Shown here piece after piece: positions 12,059-24,300 of a stretch of 64,000 nt of DNA. The translations under genes and the position numbers were made by a program. Origin of the DNA: Heliocidaris erythrogramma (taxonomy: Eukaryota > Echinodermata > Echinoidea > Camarodonta > Echinometridae); contig CM046869.1 of NCBI GenBank assembly GCA_025617745.1, positions 5,852,244-5,916,243 of the forward strand. The letters run 5' to 3'. Each line of letters begins with the position of its first letter. Position 1 is the stretch's first letter. The notes beneath the pieces are model-generated. The model had not been told where the DNA came from. It made no database searches and worked only from the letters and a program-made list of their open reading frames with translations.

Positions 12059-12342
12059 CTAGGGTGTATTGACGGCTGTGAGATTCCTTGGGTGATACCC
12101 AAGCTCATCAGTAGCGACGTAAGTAGGAGGAGCTCTGGCCAAGGGCTGTGTTGTTGCTGCTGCTGCATCCCTATGCTGCGGGGCGGCGGGGACGGGTGTG
12201 TGATGGTGATAGGTGGTCTTGTTGTTGTCGACTGGGTGAGGGGTAGAGGTATGCTCTTTGACATGTACTACCTTGGTATCTACCACCTCACAATCAATCT
12301 GCATCATGGAGATGTGATGCTTAGGTGTGTTCCACATCGATT
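12059..12342 (-). CDS. ATF6: ATF6 last coding exon (residues 616-709)
   Basis: Contains [18 protein letters not shown], the conserved terminal luminal block, with Cys633 matching the second luminal Cys of the family. It then has a His/Pro/Ala-rich tail ending …NLTAVNTP before TAG at 12059-12061. The tail is longer than in human ATF6 and includes two sequons (NKT, NLT). Confidence 0.93.
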
Positions 12343-15300
12343 CTACAAACAAACACAACCAGTACAGTAAGAACAATGATATATGTGTTTTTTTTGTATT
12401 TCCATAATTACATGACTCTGTCACCTCCAACCTCTTACTTCTGGAACCAATTAGTTTACATATCCACATACCCACACGACAATGATTGACTCAATGACAG
12501 TCATTTCAAGCAATAATAACCACAGTGATCCGACAAAGCTACTTAACTACTAAACTACTTTTAAGTGCTACATAAAAGAGAGAAAAAGAGAGAAAGAGAA
12601 AGGAGAGAGAAATGCGAGAGAAAGATACAGAGAAAAGGGGAGAGCGAGAAAAGAGAAAGATAGAAAATATATGAAGAGTCAATTTGATTCAGGATCAAAT
12701 CATATAAATAATAGCATATATATATGAACAAAATATGCTATCACTTCCAGAGATAACATGTTTTTGTGTATTAAATTATAGCTTCATGTATTTCACTTGC
12801 ATTCTCTTTTCAAACCCTCAAGCAAGAGCAACAGAAAAAAATTTCTATTCTGCTTCATAATGCGATTGTTTACCTATAAATGCATTCACTATTAGAGGGC
12901 CTACTATTCACATCTTTGAACTACCACAATAATTTTGAAAACTGTATTTATTGCTTTATAACAGGAGAAAGAGCTTACCATTAGCTGTGACCGTTGGCAT
13001 GACAAGGGACATCTTCGGTCTGTGAGTGTTGTTATGAGCTGTGGCAGGCAACAGTAAATGATCCTAAAAATAAATGGCATTAATATTCAGGAAAATATGA
13101 TAATTGATAGAGATGAATAATATTTGTCAATGACAAATGCAAAGATGTCATTTGCAAGCTACTCTCAATCACGTTTCATGTTTACATATTTCTCCACACA
13201 AAATATGTCATAATATCTGTGCCCAAGGTACATGATTAGAAATATGCTCTGATATGTATGAGGAGGAAAGAGGGAAGTGAGACAGAAAGGGAGGCCGGGG
13301 GAGGGGGAAATGAAGGGAAGGGGGAAGTGAGGGGAGGGAAGGGGACGGGATGGAGGGGGAAGGGAGGGGAGGGGGAAGGGAGGGGAGGGGAGGGGGAAGG
13401 GAGGGGAGGGGGAAGGGAGGGGAGGGGGAAGGGAGGAGGGAGGGGAGGGGGAAGGGAGGAGGAAAGGGTGGGGAAGGGGAAAAGGAAGGGGGAAGGGGAA
13501 AAGGAAGGGGGAAGGGGAAAAGGAAGGGGGAAGGGGAAAAGGAAGGGGGAGGGTAGGGATAGGAGAGGACAGGACAGGAGGGGACGGAGAGGGGCGGGAG
13601 GGGATGAGAAGGGAGGGGGATAGGGATGGGAGGGGGAAGGGTGGGGGATGGGAGGGGGAAGGGTGGGGGAAGGGAGGGGGAAGGGTGGGGGAAGGGAGGG
13701 GGAAGGGTGGGGGAAGGGAGGGGGAAGGGTGGGGGAAGGGAGGGGGAATTGGGGTAGGGAGGGGGAATGGGGGAATGGAAGGGGAGGGGGCTAGAAGGGA
13801 AGACAATTTTGTGTACAACACAAATGAACAGTAGTTCATAGGATAAATGCTAGGGCAATTTGTGTAGTGATCTTGAAAATTGTTGCTTGTGAAACAAACA
13901 TTTTCTCAAGGTAATCTAGAAGTAATTGCTCCATAAATAGTATGTACATGTACATATCATTATTGACTGTAACATGTGGTATAAACACATTGTTTTCTCC
14001 GAATTGTTATTATCAATCTCCATAAGATAAACATCTTCTGGAAAATTTTTTTTTTTTTCAAAACACTTCAAAACATGAATCTTGCACTCTCATTTAATTA
14101 AATTCATATTGTTTTCCATATAGCAGCTGTACAAGAAGCAACCCTATGCACAGACAGAAGAAAAATCAAATTGTAGAGTCAACATTAGAGTTCTGCTCTT
14201 AATTTTTTTTTTCTTCAAATAACCATTCTACTATATCTCATTATGCTATAATTAGAAAGGTTGTTCTGACTAGATAAAATAGTGATATATTTACAAAACT
14301 TGTTTAAATTACAGGAAAATTAGTGAAAATTACCCACGCACTGAAAAGAATCAGCACAGACAAATCAAATATGGGGACATGTATTTTATTTGCAGCAACA
14401 TTAACCTGATTTCCAAGACTTTCTTTACTCCATACTTTAAATAAGTACAAATTTCATATTAAAATGCAGAAGTCATTAGTCTAACATTCAGGGTATAATT
14501 TCAAAGAATTCTGTAATATTTTCTTTTATTATTACTAGAACTATACATGTAAGGAACTAAGATTAATGTGGAATATATATCTCCAGTACAAACTCTGTAA
14601 CTCTTGAGTTTACAAAGTACACAAATATGAAAAAAGACCTGTTCCTCATTTACAGATTGATCATACAGCCAAACTCACACACTAGGAGTTACAGCAAAAT
14701 TCTCTCTTACAAAATTATCACAACTAGAGATTACATTTAAAAGGGAAAGAGTGAATATCCTCAACAAAATTAGTTTGAAACAAATCAAAAAGGCAATAAT
14801 TACATTTCTGAAAGACACCACATAGAAGGTATCATCTCTCCTGTTTAGAGCCTCAAGCAGATTGTCGTACGTCCTCTGAAAAAAATGATCGTAAAGCTGC
14901 AGCGCCCTCTCTTCTGACTCCACATGGAGTGGTGGCCCAGAGCGGAAGCGCCTGTACTGAGACTGACGTATCTTTTTTTTCTTCTAGAAAGGAAGAGATA
15001 TTAAAAACAGAAAAGGCAATAAAAAGTTGAGTTATGGAATGTTAACAATAGCATGACAAACATTGGAAAAAAGATATTGACCATTAAAAGTGTGATCCAA
15101 AAATCAGAATTAAAAGTAATCGAGTTCTCGTAATGAATGACAATTAATTCTAACAGAGTCAAATTAAAGCTTACACTGACATTTGAAGAAGTCCCATAAG
15201 ACTTACACTGTATGCCCAATAATTTTGGTGGATAATGTATAGTTAGCTGAAAAATTTAAGCCAGTCCCTCCTAAAATTGTTTAAATTTTGGCATCATTTT

Positions 15301-18300
15301 TCATTCAGTTTTACTGTAAATTAACAAGAAAACAAGCAAAAGATGCGACTGCGTCTTCAATATGCCTCCGCTTGTATTCAGATAATTCCTGATCACCTAC
15401 AAGTATAATATAGTTGATGCGCATTCATCAAATGGTTATTGCGAAATTGTGATTAAAAACACTAAAATCCTATATTACTAATTGACTTCTGCCTATAAAG
15501 CAATATAATCAGTTGTTCTTGAGATATCGTGGAAATGTAGCCAAAAACTGTATTAATATCATGTAAATTGGCCGCTGAGACCTGCAACCTGTGACCTTTG
15601 ACCTACTTACCCCCAAATTCTAATCAGCTCCTCTTTCTATGGGGATACATACTGGTACCAAGTTTGAAGTTCTTACCTCAAACAGTTCTTCAGAAATCGC
15701 GGTAACGGTGCTAAAAACCAAGAATTTCATGTAAATTGACCTCTGTGACCTCTGACCTTTGACCTACCTACCCCAAAATCTAATCAGTTCCTCTTTCTAT
15801 GGGGATACATACTGGTACCAAGTTTGAAGTTCTTACCTCAACCAGTTCTTCAGATATCGCGGTAACGAGAAGTGGGACGGACGCACGCACGGACGGACGA
15901 CGGACGGACAACCCGAAAACATGCTGCCTCCGGCACCCAACTTTGGTGGGCGGAGGCATAATAAAATCAATACAATCTACTATGCCACCGAATTCCAGCT
16001 TATTGTATATTTACAGCCATACACATGGACAAGTCCATGATATTTTGTTCCATAAAGTAACCATTACTGTACATCTCAGATTTTTAGTGTACTTGATGAT
16101 CATATTTTCATGATAGCCGTACTAAAGCTCAGATCAGAACAAATATCCAGTAAAACTAGAAATATCACTGAAGATGATGATTAATACCCCCGCCCCGTGA
16201 CAACAGCCTTTCAAGACTTTTGGTCGAAAACTGAGGTAGTAGTTCGATCCGCAAGATTTTTCCCTGATTTACTGCCATAGATATGCCGTTTCCATGGCAA
16301 CGCAACTTCTGACACATCAAAAAAATATGTCTTGCACAGGGGAAACTCCATATAACGAGGCCGTTATAGCCTTTATCCTGTTATATCAGAACATACATAA
16401 CAACAATATATCACTGAAGGTGATTAATATGCTGATCCCTATATACCCCCTTCAAACTTCATTTGGCGGGGGGGGATAAAAAGGCACATAGGGGACTAGA
16501 TTCTACATGTACACTGATAATGAATGTACCAAGTTCTGCTGCCGCTACTTATATACTCATTTTATAGCTATGAAGGCATAAATATATTAGTCCTCTGAAT
16601 TAGCTGGTAAAAATATCGGATCATTTCTTGACTTTTGGTCGAAAACTGAGGAAGTTGTTCGATCCGCAAGATTTTTCCCTAATTTACTGCCATAGATATG
16701 CCGTTTCCATGGCAACGCAGCTTCCGACACATCAAAAAAATATGTCTTGCACATCTTCCCACCAAGACCAATGTGTGTACCAAATTTGTTGACTTTTGGT
16801 CGAAAACTGAGGAAGTAGTTCGATCCGCAAGGTGTTTCCTTGATTTTCTGCCATAAATATGCCATTACCATAGCAACGCACATTCCGACTCATCCGAAAA
16901 ATATGTCTTGCACATCTTCCCACCAAGACCAATGTGTGTACCAAGTTTCATGACTTTCGGTCAAAAACTGAGGAAGTAGTTCGATCCGCAATCCTTGATT
17001 TTCTGCCATAAATATGCCATTACCATAGCAACGCACATTCCGACTCATCCGAAAAATATGTCTTGCACATCTTCCCACCAAGACCAATGTGTGTACCAAA
17101 TTTCATGAGCTTTGGTCGAAAACTGAGAAAGTAGTTCGATTCGCAAGATTTGCAACAGACCGACCGACCGCCCAACCGTTGACTGATTCCTATATACCCC
17201 CTTCAAACTTCGTTTGGCGGGGGTACAATGACATTGCAATATTCCTTACATTCATCACCCATCACACATGGTACAATATGGGACATAACATGTACCCTGG
17301 TATATGGGGCAGGGCAGGGCTAATCTAGTATACTTCAATGCACAGAATTACTACGAACACTGCAAATTATTGTATAATGCTCCACCAGTTACTCGCTGAT
17401 TTTTAGAACTGTTTAGAAAAAGAGAGTTTGTATTCAGGCAAAAGACAGCAGCCCCCTTGGAAACTTGTAAAATACAACTGTGATCTCGGACTTCCAAAAT
17501 ACCTTCTTTTGTAGTTCCTCCTCTTTCTTAGACTTCTTTTGCTCTCTAGTTTGTTTTTTAGCCCAGAACTGAAGGACATCAGTCAACCTGTCAATCAAAC
17601 ATAAAACAGGATTGCTAGATTAGATCTGCATTTAGCTGCATATTATGCTGTTAAACAGCAAATCATATAAGTGAAATTTATAAACATATTTAACTTATAT
17701 ATCACTATAAGAGATATCCAGATGCATATTTTGAAATACCTTAATACTTTGTCCTAAAATCATTGAGTACAACAACAACAACTGCAGATTGAGACATGCC
17801 TTCTGTCATACAATGCTTAAGACCAATTTGTGGAAAGCGGACCATCTGTTGTGAGTTTACACATTTTAAAGTAGCATGTCAGGCCAAAGTTGGACAAAAA
17901 TCAACATTTTGCATACGTTAGTGTACAGTACAAACACATGGGAAATACAAATTTCACAAATTGCTCAAGACACCGCCAAAACTAAAAGAAGAATACATAC
18001 GAAATACAAATAATCCAATACATAAGAAAGTAATGGAACAGTATAATATAAAATAATCGATTTAAATTAGAAAGTTTGTCAGCATTATTATTTTATTATT
18101 GACAATGATACTCAGAACTTTTTTTGGAGCTGTACACCCGAGCTTAACTCCATCACATTTATGGCTTGAATATGACATCATTTGTAACTTCAGACAATAA
18201 ACACTTTAGTGAATTAAGCAAGGGATTAATCGTGTCCAGATGACTCCTATTGCTACCTCACCAATATACAGTTTCTTATATTTCTCATTTGGTAAGAATA

Positions 18301-21300
18301 GAATTAATATAATGGGTTAAGTATGGTTCCTCCATTTAATGATAGATTGTCTCTTATATACATATGATGGGGCAAGACTTTTTCACCTCAATTTAATTAA
18401 ATTCAATTTCATTAATCCAAATTGAATTGAATTCAAATTGCATTCAATCTAATCCAGTTATATTCTACTACCAGACAGTGTCAGTTATATTCATTTAATG
18501 GGGGTAAGACTTGTTGCCCTGAAACATAGATTATTCTATGCAATCCCATTTAATCCCATTCATTTCATTTCATTTCAATTCAATCTACCTAATAGTGTCT
18601 GTAATGTTCATCTGATGGGGGCAAGACTTGTTGCCCTGAGGCAGTAGATAACGGATCTCTTTCATGGTTGCTATGGCAACATCTGAAGCTGACTGATTGG
18701 CTATGCTCTCCCAGAGATGTACATCTTCCATGATGTCATGAATGGAGGCATGTCTGGGAATGGCTTGATTGGACTGGCTGTAGAGCTGAGATGCATTCTC
18801 ATTAGATGTCCCAGAGAAACCGAGAAGTGCTCGACCTGCATGGTTACTCGTTTGATAGTCCGAGGGCACACCACCATTTTGATTGAAAAGGCTAGATGAG
18901 AAGAATAAATACATCTTTAATCACATACATGATGCATGTGAAGAAAAAAAGCATTAGGTAGCTGAGCAAAATGTAGTTGCTCATAAAACTGCAGCTTTTG
19001 AACAAAAGATTGCATCTGGCTAATCATCTATCACCTAGTTGGGATGCAGTTACATGTAATTAGGCATTTATCAAATATCATGATTTAGAATCAAATACAT
19101 GCCTGACCTTGTTAGGGAGCTTAGCAAATCACAATGGCGTACAAAGACGCGGGAAAGATGCAAAGAGGAAAACTGCCCATTTTGTTGTGCTTCTAAAATT
19201 AGAATGAGACATATCTGAATAAAAGTTTTCATATTATTTTACTTTAAATTCTTCAAAGATTTAAGGACTTATTCTCCATTCTCATATTTTGGTTCTGCAT
19301 CTATAGAATGAAATTATGATTTTGAATAATTTTGTCAAATGTGTCTTTCCCGCGTTCTTACATGCCACGACATTTCACTAATCTACCTTAGGAAGTATAA
19401 GAAATGGGAAAGACAAATGTTGATGAGGAGATGCAGTTTTATGTGGAACATTATTTAGCTAAGCTACCTAACTCAACATTAAAATTCATAATACTACACA
19501 ATACAAATATCATCAAATATAGATAAAATACTAATTTTTATCAAAACTTACAACAAAAATACAATGGCTGAAAGCTATACTGAAAAAGAAATCTTTAACA
19601 ACTGTAAAATTGCCAAAATTCATCAACCAATGATTTGAAAGTATACCACTCAAAATGCTGTTGATTAATGATCGCACCAATGATTACCTTCTTCACTATT
19701 TCATTTAAAATTACCTTAATGGAGAAAGGTTAAATCCAATAATGAGCACTATTCCTAGCAGATACGTAGCTGTTCTGCCAGGTGATGAAAAAACAGAAGA
19801 ATGCATTTTCTTTAGAGTTGTGTTCTGTGGAAAAAGGAAAAAAGGAAAGTGAAGGAAATCATGATGCAGGGCTTGTAAATACCCCCATACCCCTTTAAAA
19901 ATACATAATCATATACATGTAGGTTCACATGGGGAATTCCACATCATTTGGGTGTTTACCTGATAACCAGTGTTATAATTGACTGAGAGAGGACTTCACT
20001 TTTATGACCGACAGGTCTTACGTAATGCCTGCAGCCTCAACAACTTCAGAAGCAGCACCTAATAAGAAAAGCTCATCATCATAACTTTCCCTCACCCAAA
20101 CACTCTCCAAGATTCAAAAGCAAGCTTGAGTAATTTTCAGTTAAATTTTCAGTTAAACAATTTAAATCTCAAGATTGTATGAAGCCATCAATAAATATCA
20201 GCTTCATGAAATTCAACTGCTGAAATCATCTTGTCTGTTTTCAACGATTCAAAGATGAAAAAATAAAGAGGCAAACATTGTGACAAGTGTCCTTAGATTC
20301 CACTTGCATCCACTAACCATTCTAGTGTTTTATCTACATGTACATGTATATAACATGTACATGTAGTTGAAGTTGGTTAGCCTATTTTTCTTTGAATTCT
20401 TACAAGAAGCTATATAGCTTGATTAATTATGTTAATACCATCTTTCCTGTTTATAAAAGATAAAAGATGTTGAGTACAGTTTCAGGGTGTATTTCTACGT
20501 CAACTGTGAAGTACGCTCCTAAAAAATAATAGAGCATGGAACAGACAACTTGAAGGTGAAGCATTATCAACCACATCCAGAAATAAACAATAATGAAGAA
20601 CTCCAAGAAAATGTGTTTTGTTTGTCTTCATTCCTTCAAAAATATTTACAGAACTGGCCAATAAACACCAATTTAAATCACTGTTTAAACATATACTGGG
20701 GGAGAACAAAAACTGGTGACTTCAATGATTTTTTTTCTAATAAAGCACTGATTCATAATCACAATTAAAAAATAATGTAGAAACTTTCAAACCCTGATAA
20801 TTTGCATGTTTCAATAAAAAGTTAAATGAAACAGCCTCACTAGTCACCAAGACTTTAAGATAAACTGTGGGAGTGGACCTGCCATATGCGTAACAAGGTT
20901 GGGGATGATAATGCACCAAGCATCCTTAGAGAAAGTGGATACCACTTGGTATCTCCAATTAGCCTGAATGTAGGAGCCCAGTACATTCTGTACAATATGG
21001 ATTCTGAAAAAATACTACAAACAGCGAAGTGATATGGCCGAAAATCAGCTGAAAACCCGAAAACTAGCATCCTTACCTTCCCCACTATAAACCACACGGA
21101 ATCTGGAAAGCTGCCCTAGAAAATGAATAATGCATGATATTTGTGTATTAAACAAAGGATTGAAAATGTCGAATGTAGTAGCTTACCTCCTTTACCAAAG
21201 TTTCCATCTTACTTCTGAGAGAAAGGTTTTCTGATCTTAATCTCTGGATTTCTTTCTCCATACTCTGTGCTTTGCATTCTAACTCTTGTACATACTAAAA

Positions 21301-24300
21301 CAGGAGATAAGTAGGAAAATAGGATAGAGAGCAGGAATAAGAGAGAGAGACAGGAGACAGAGAGACAGAGTTACGGAAAAAGAGAGAATGGGTATTTGTA
21401 AGAGAAAAACAAGAGAGAAAGAGAAAGAGAAAAACGAGAGAGAGAGAGAGAGAACAAGAATATTTTGAAAGACAAGAGAGAAAGATGGAGAGAAGTCAGT
21501 GGTGAACAAGGGAGAGAGATACAGGACAGTGAAATATGAAAAAAAAAACAATGTACATACATTTTAATGTTTATATATGTGGGTACAGATTTTCAAGAGA
21601 AGCAAAAATGAAATTGAGAGACAAAGAATGAGAATCAACAGGAGAGGATATACTGTACATGTAGAGAAAATATAGATTTAAAGACAATTGAGATAATTTT
21701 CAATGTAATAATCCCAGATAAAAACAACAGCAATTTAACATTTCCACATTGGATAATCCAATGAGACTAATGAGACTACATGTAAGACATGTATCTTTGC
21801 CAGTGTATGATTCCAACCACTGAGGTCTACAGGCATCATAAGTGGTGGGTATCAAGGGAAATATTAACTGGATTATATTAAAGAATGAAGATGCCATACA
21901 GGCAGAGATGGGTGTAGACATCCTTTTTACATTGCTTTTCCGCTCATACTTTCTTTCTTTCTTTTTTCTTCTACTTTTTTTCACCATTCAATCGGGAGGG
22001 GGCACATGCCTCCCTGTAGCTATATGTATGCCATTGATCTTTGCCCAACTCTCACAGTGGACCATGGTTCTATTTTAAATGTAACTAGAAAGGCCGTCAA
22101 AGGCGGCAGACCCACGCCTTAGCGGCGCTACAGAGTAGTTGCGTTCTTTCCCTAATCGATTCTTTCCTGTCACTATATTTTATATTTTATATTTTTCTCC
22201 TTTTTTTATCGCAATAAAGACTTCCAGATTTGGCATAATCTATTAAATACATGCATGTAAAATATTATGGTTACTTATTGTTATTATTATGTAATTTGGC
22301 ACAATGATACTGCGTGTGAATATATTTGTGTATTTTACCTTGATTATTGTGAAAAATTTTATTTTGAAAAGTAATAAAATATAAAAAAAAAAACTATCCG
22401 AACTGAAGTTCCTATAACCGATCATCACCAAAATCTAATCGATTCTTTCCTGTCACTATCCGAACTGAAGTTGGGTTCAAAACTTCAAGGTCACACAGAA
22501 TTTGCAGGGGTAAACCGATCATCACCAAAATCTAATCGTTTCTTTCCTGTCACTATCCGAACATTCCCTGAAAATTTGGTGCAAATCCACTCACCCATTC
22601 TCTAGTTATCTTGTACACAAACAAACAAAAAAAAACAAACAAACAAAAAAAAAGAAAAACAAACATACGGAGCCCTTTACATACATGTTGCCGATTTGAT
22701 CGGCGTGGGTGGGTAATAAAATTCTCTGTGAAAGTCACATATGAATGATGGTTATTCTTACCTCTTTTTTCTTCTTCCTAGATAAACATGCAGACTCTCT
22801 ATTCTTTATCATTCTTTGCTGCCTCTTCCAAGCTTTCACCTATAAAATAAAACAGTTAAGTTCAACGGTAATATGGGTCCAGATCTTATAAATATCACGT
22901 TTCACAGTACTCTTAATAGAAGGATTACAATTCATGTTTCTATCTATGCCAAAGGCAACTGATACTAGTACATGTAAGTCAACTTCTTTTGTTACCAACT
23001 TTATACAATAGCACCTAAATTGCTATCAACATCATCATGGTCATTTAGCAATCAGTATAACCCTGAACATTACAATCAAAACAATGATAACCATCTCCAT
23101 CAGCATCAGCATCATCAACATCAACAATACCCTCTTCCTCCTCATTATCACAACCAGTATATCAGCAGCATGATAAGCAGTAACACCAATATCCTCATCA
23201 TCGTCATCATCATCATCCTCATTATCATCATCCTCATTATCATCATCCTCATTATCATCATTAACAACATCAATACTTTCTTCTTCATTATCACAACCAG
23301 CATCATCAGCAGCATGATCAGCATTAACACCAATATCATCGTCATCATCATCATCCTCATTATCATCATTAACATCATTATCAATACTTTCTTCCTCATT
23401 ATCACAACCAGCATCATCAGCATCATTATCAGCATAAACACCAATATCATCATCATCATCATCATCATCATCCTCATCCTCGTCATCGCCCAAACTTGGT
23501 CGTCATGATCGCCACCATCGCCACCAAACTCAATATCATTACAATCATCATAGCAATGACTTACATCTACATCAGGAGGGCAAGGCTGAGTAATTACTGC
23601 TACATGTTGTTGTGATGGTTGAATGTTGTTATGATTGGATACTGGTATAATCTTGGCTTGTTTAGCTGGGGGAGGGGTACAGGAACCATGCCCTGATGGA
23701 GAACTCTGCTTGACTACAATGGCTGGTCTCACAGCAGCTTTACGAGAATAAACCACACATGGAATGGACAAGAAAGATGAACGTTACAAAAAAATCATCT
23801 GGAATATAACAATGATGACACATTTGGAGACTGCTAATCCCATATCATTCAAATGAAATGTTTTTCAAATTATAGATGCATCATACTCACAACACAACAA
23901 TAAAAAGCTCAGCATTGAGATATGCATGAACCTGCCAATATTGAATAAACTAAAAGAACAATCAATTTCTCAGATTTATTCATTTTAATAAAAAATTAAA
24001 AGTTAAAAGAAAAATAGATGAGAAGAGGAGAGAGAAAAAGAGAGTAACTATGTGATAATGTGTGAGAGAGAGAGAGAGAGACATATATGGGTCATTTCAC
24101 CAGGTTGGGACACATAATAGTGTGACATAAGAAAGATCACTAAAATTGTGATTTTAGGCTAGTACTTGTATTGTTATTGCATTGAACTGTCTTTAACTTG
24201 AAGACAATGCACAATTTAACACATAGAACAATACATGATACATGTACAAGGCCATTAACATTTTTCAATTTTTTAAATGTGGAGGCTTCCATAGACATTT

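Noticed and set aside
13165-13839. Open frames of 121-224 codons rich in Pro/Ser/Leu or Gly/Arg/Glu
   Set aside because: They are translations of the purine minisatellite in several frames, with no other coding signal.
16185-17225. CRISPR-like spaced direct repeats
   Set aside because: Units are about 160 bp and diverged, the ends are inverted, and the genome is animal; this is a transposon-like repeat.
23041-23493. Open frame of 150 codons rich in Asp/Glu
   Set aside because: It is the translation of an ATC/CAT microsatellite inside an ATF6 intron; the neighbouring exon has a strong GTAAGT donor before it.
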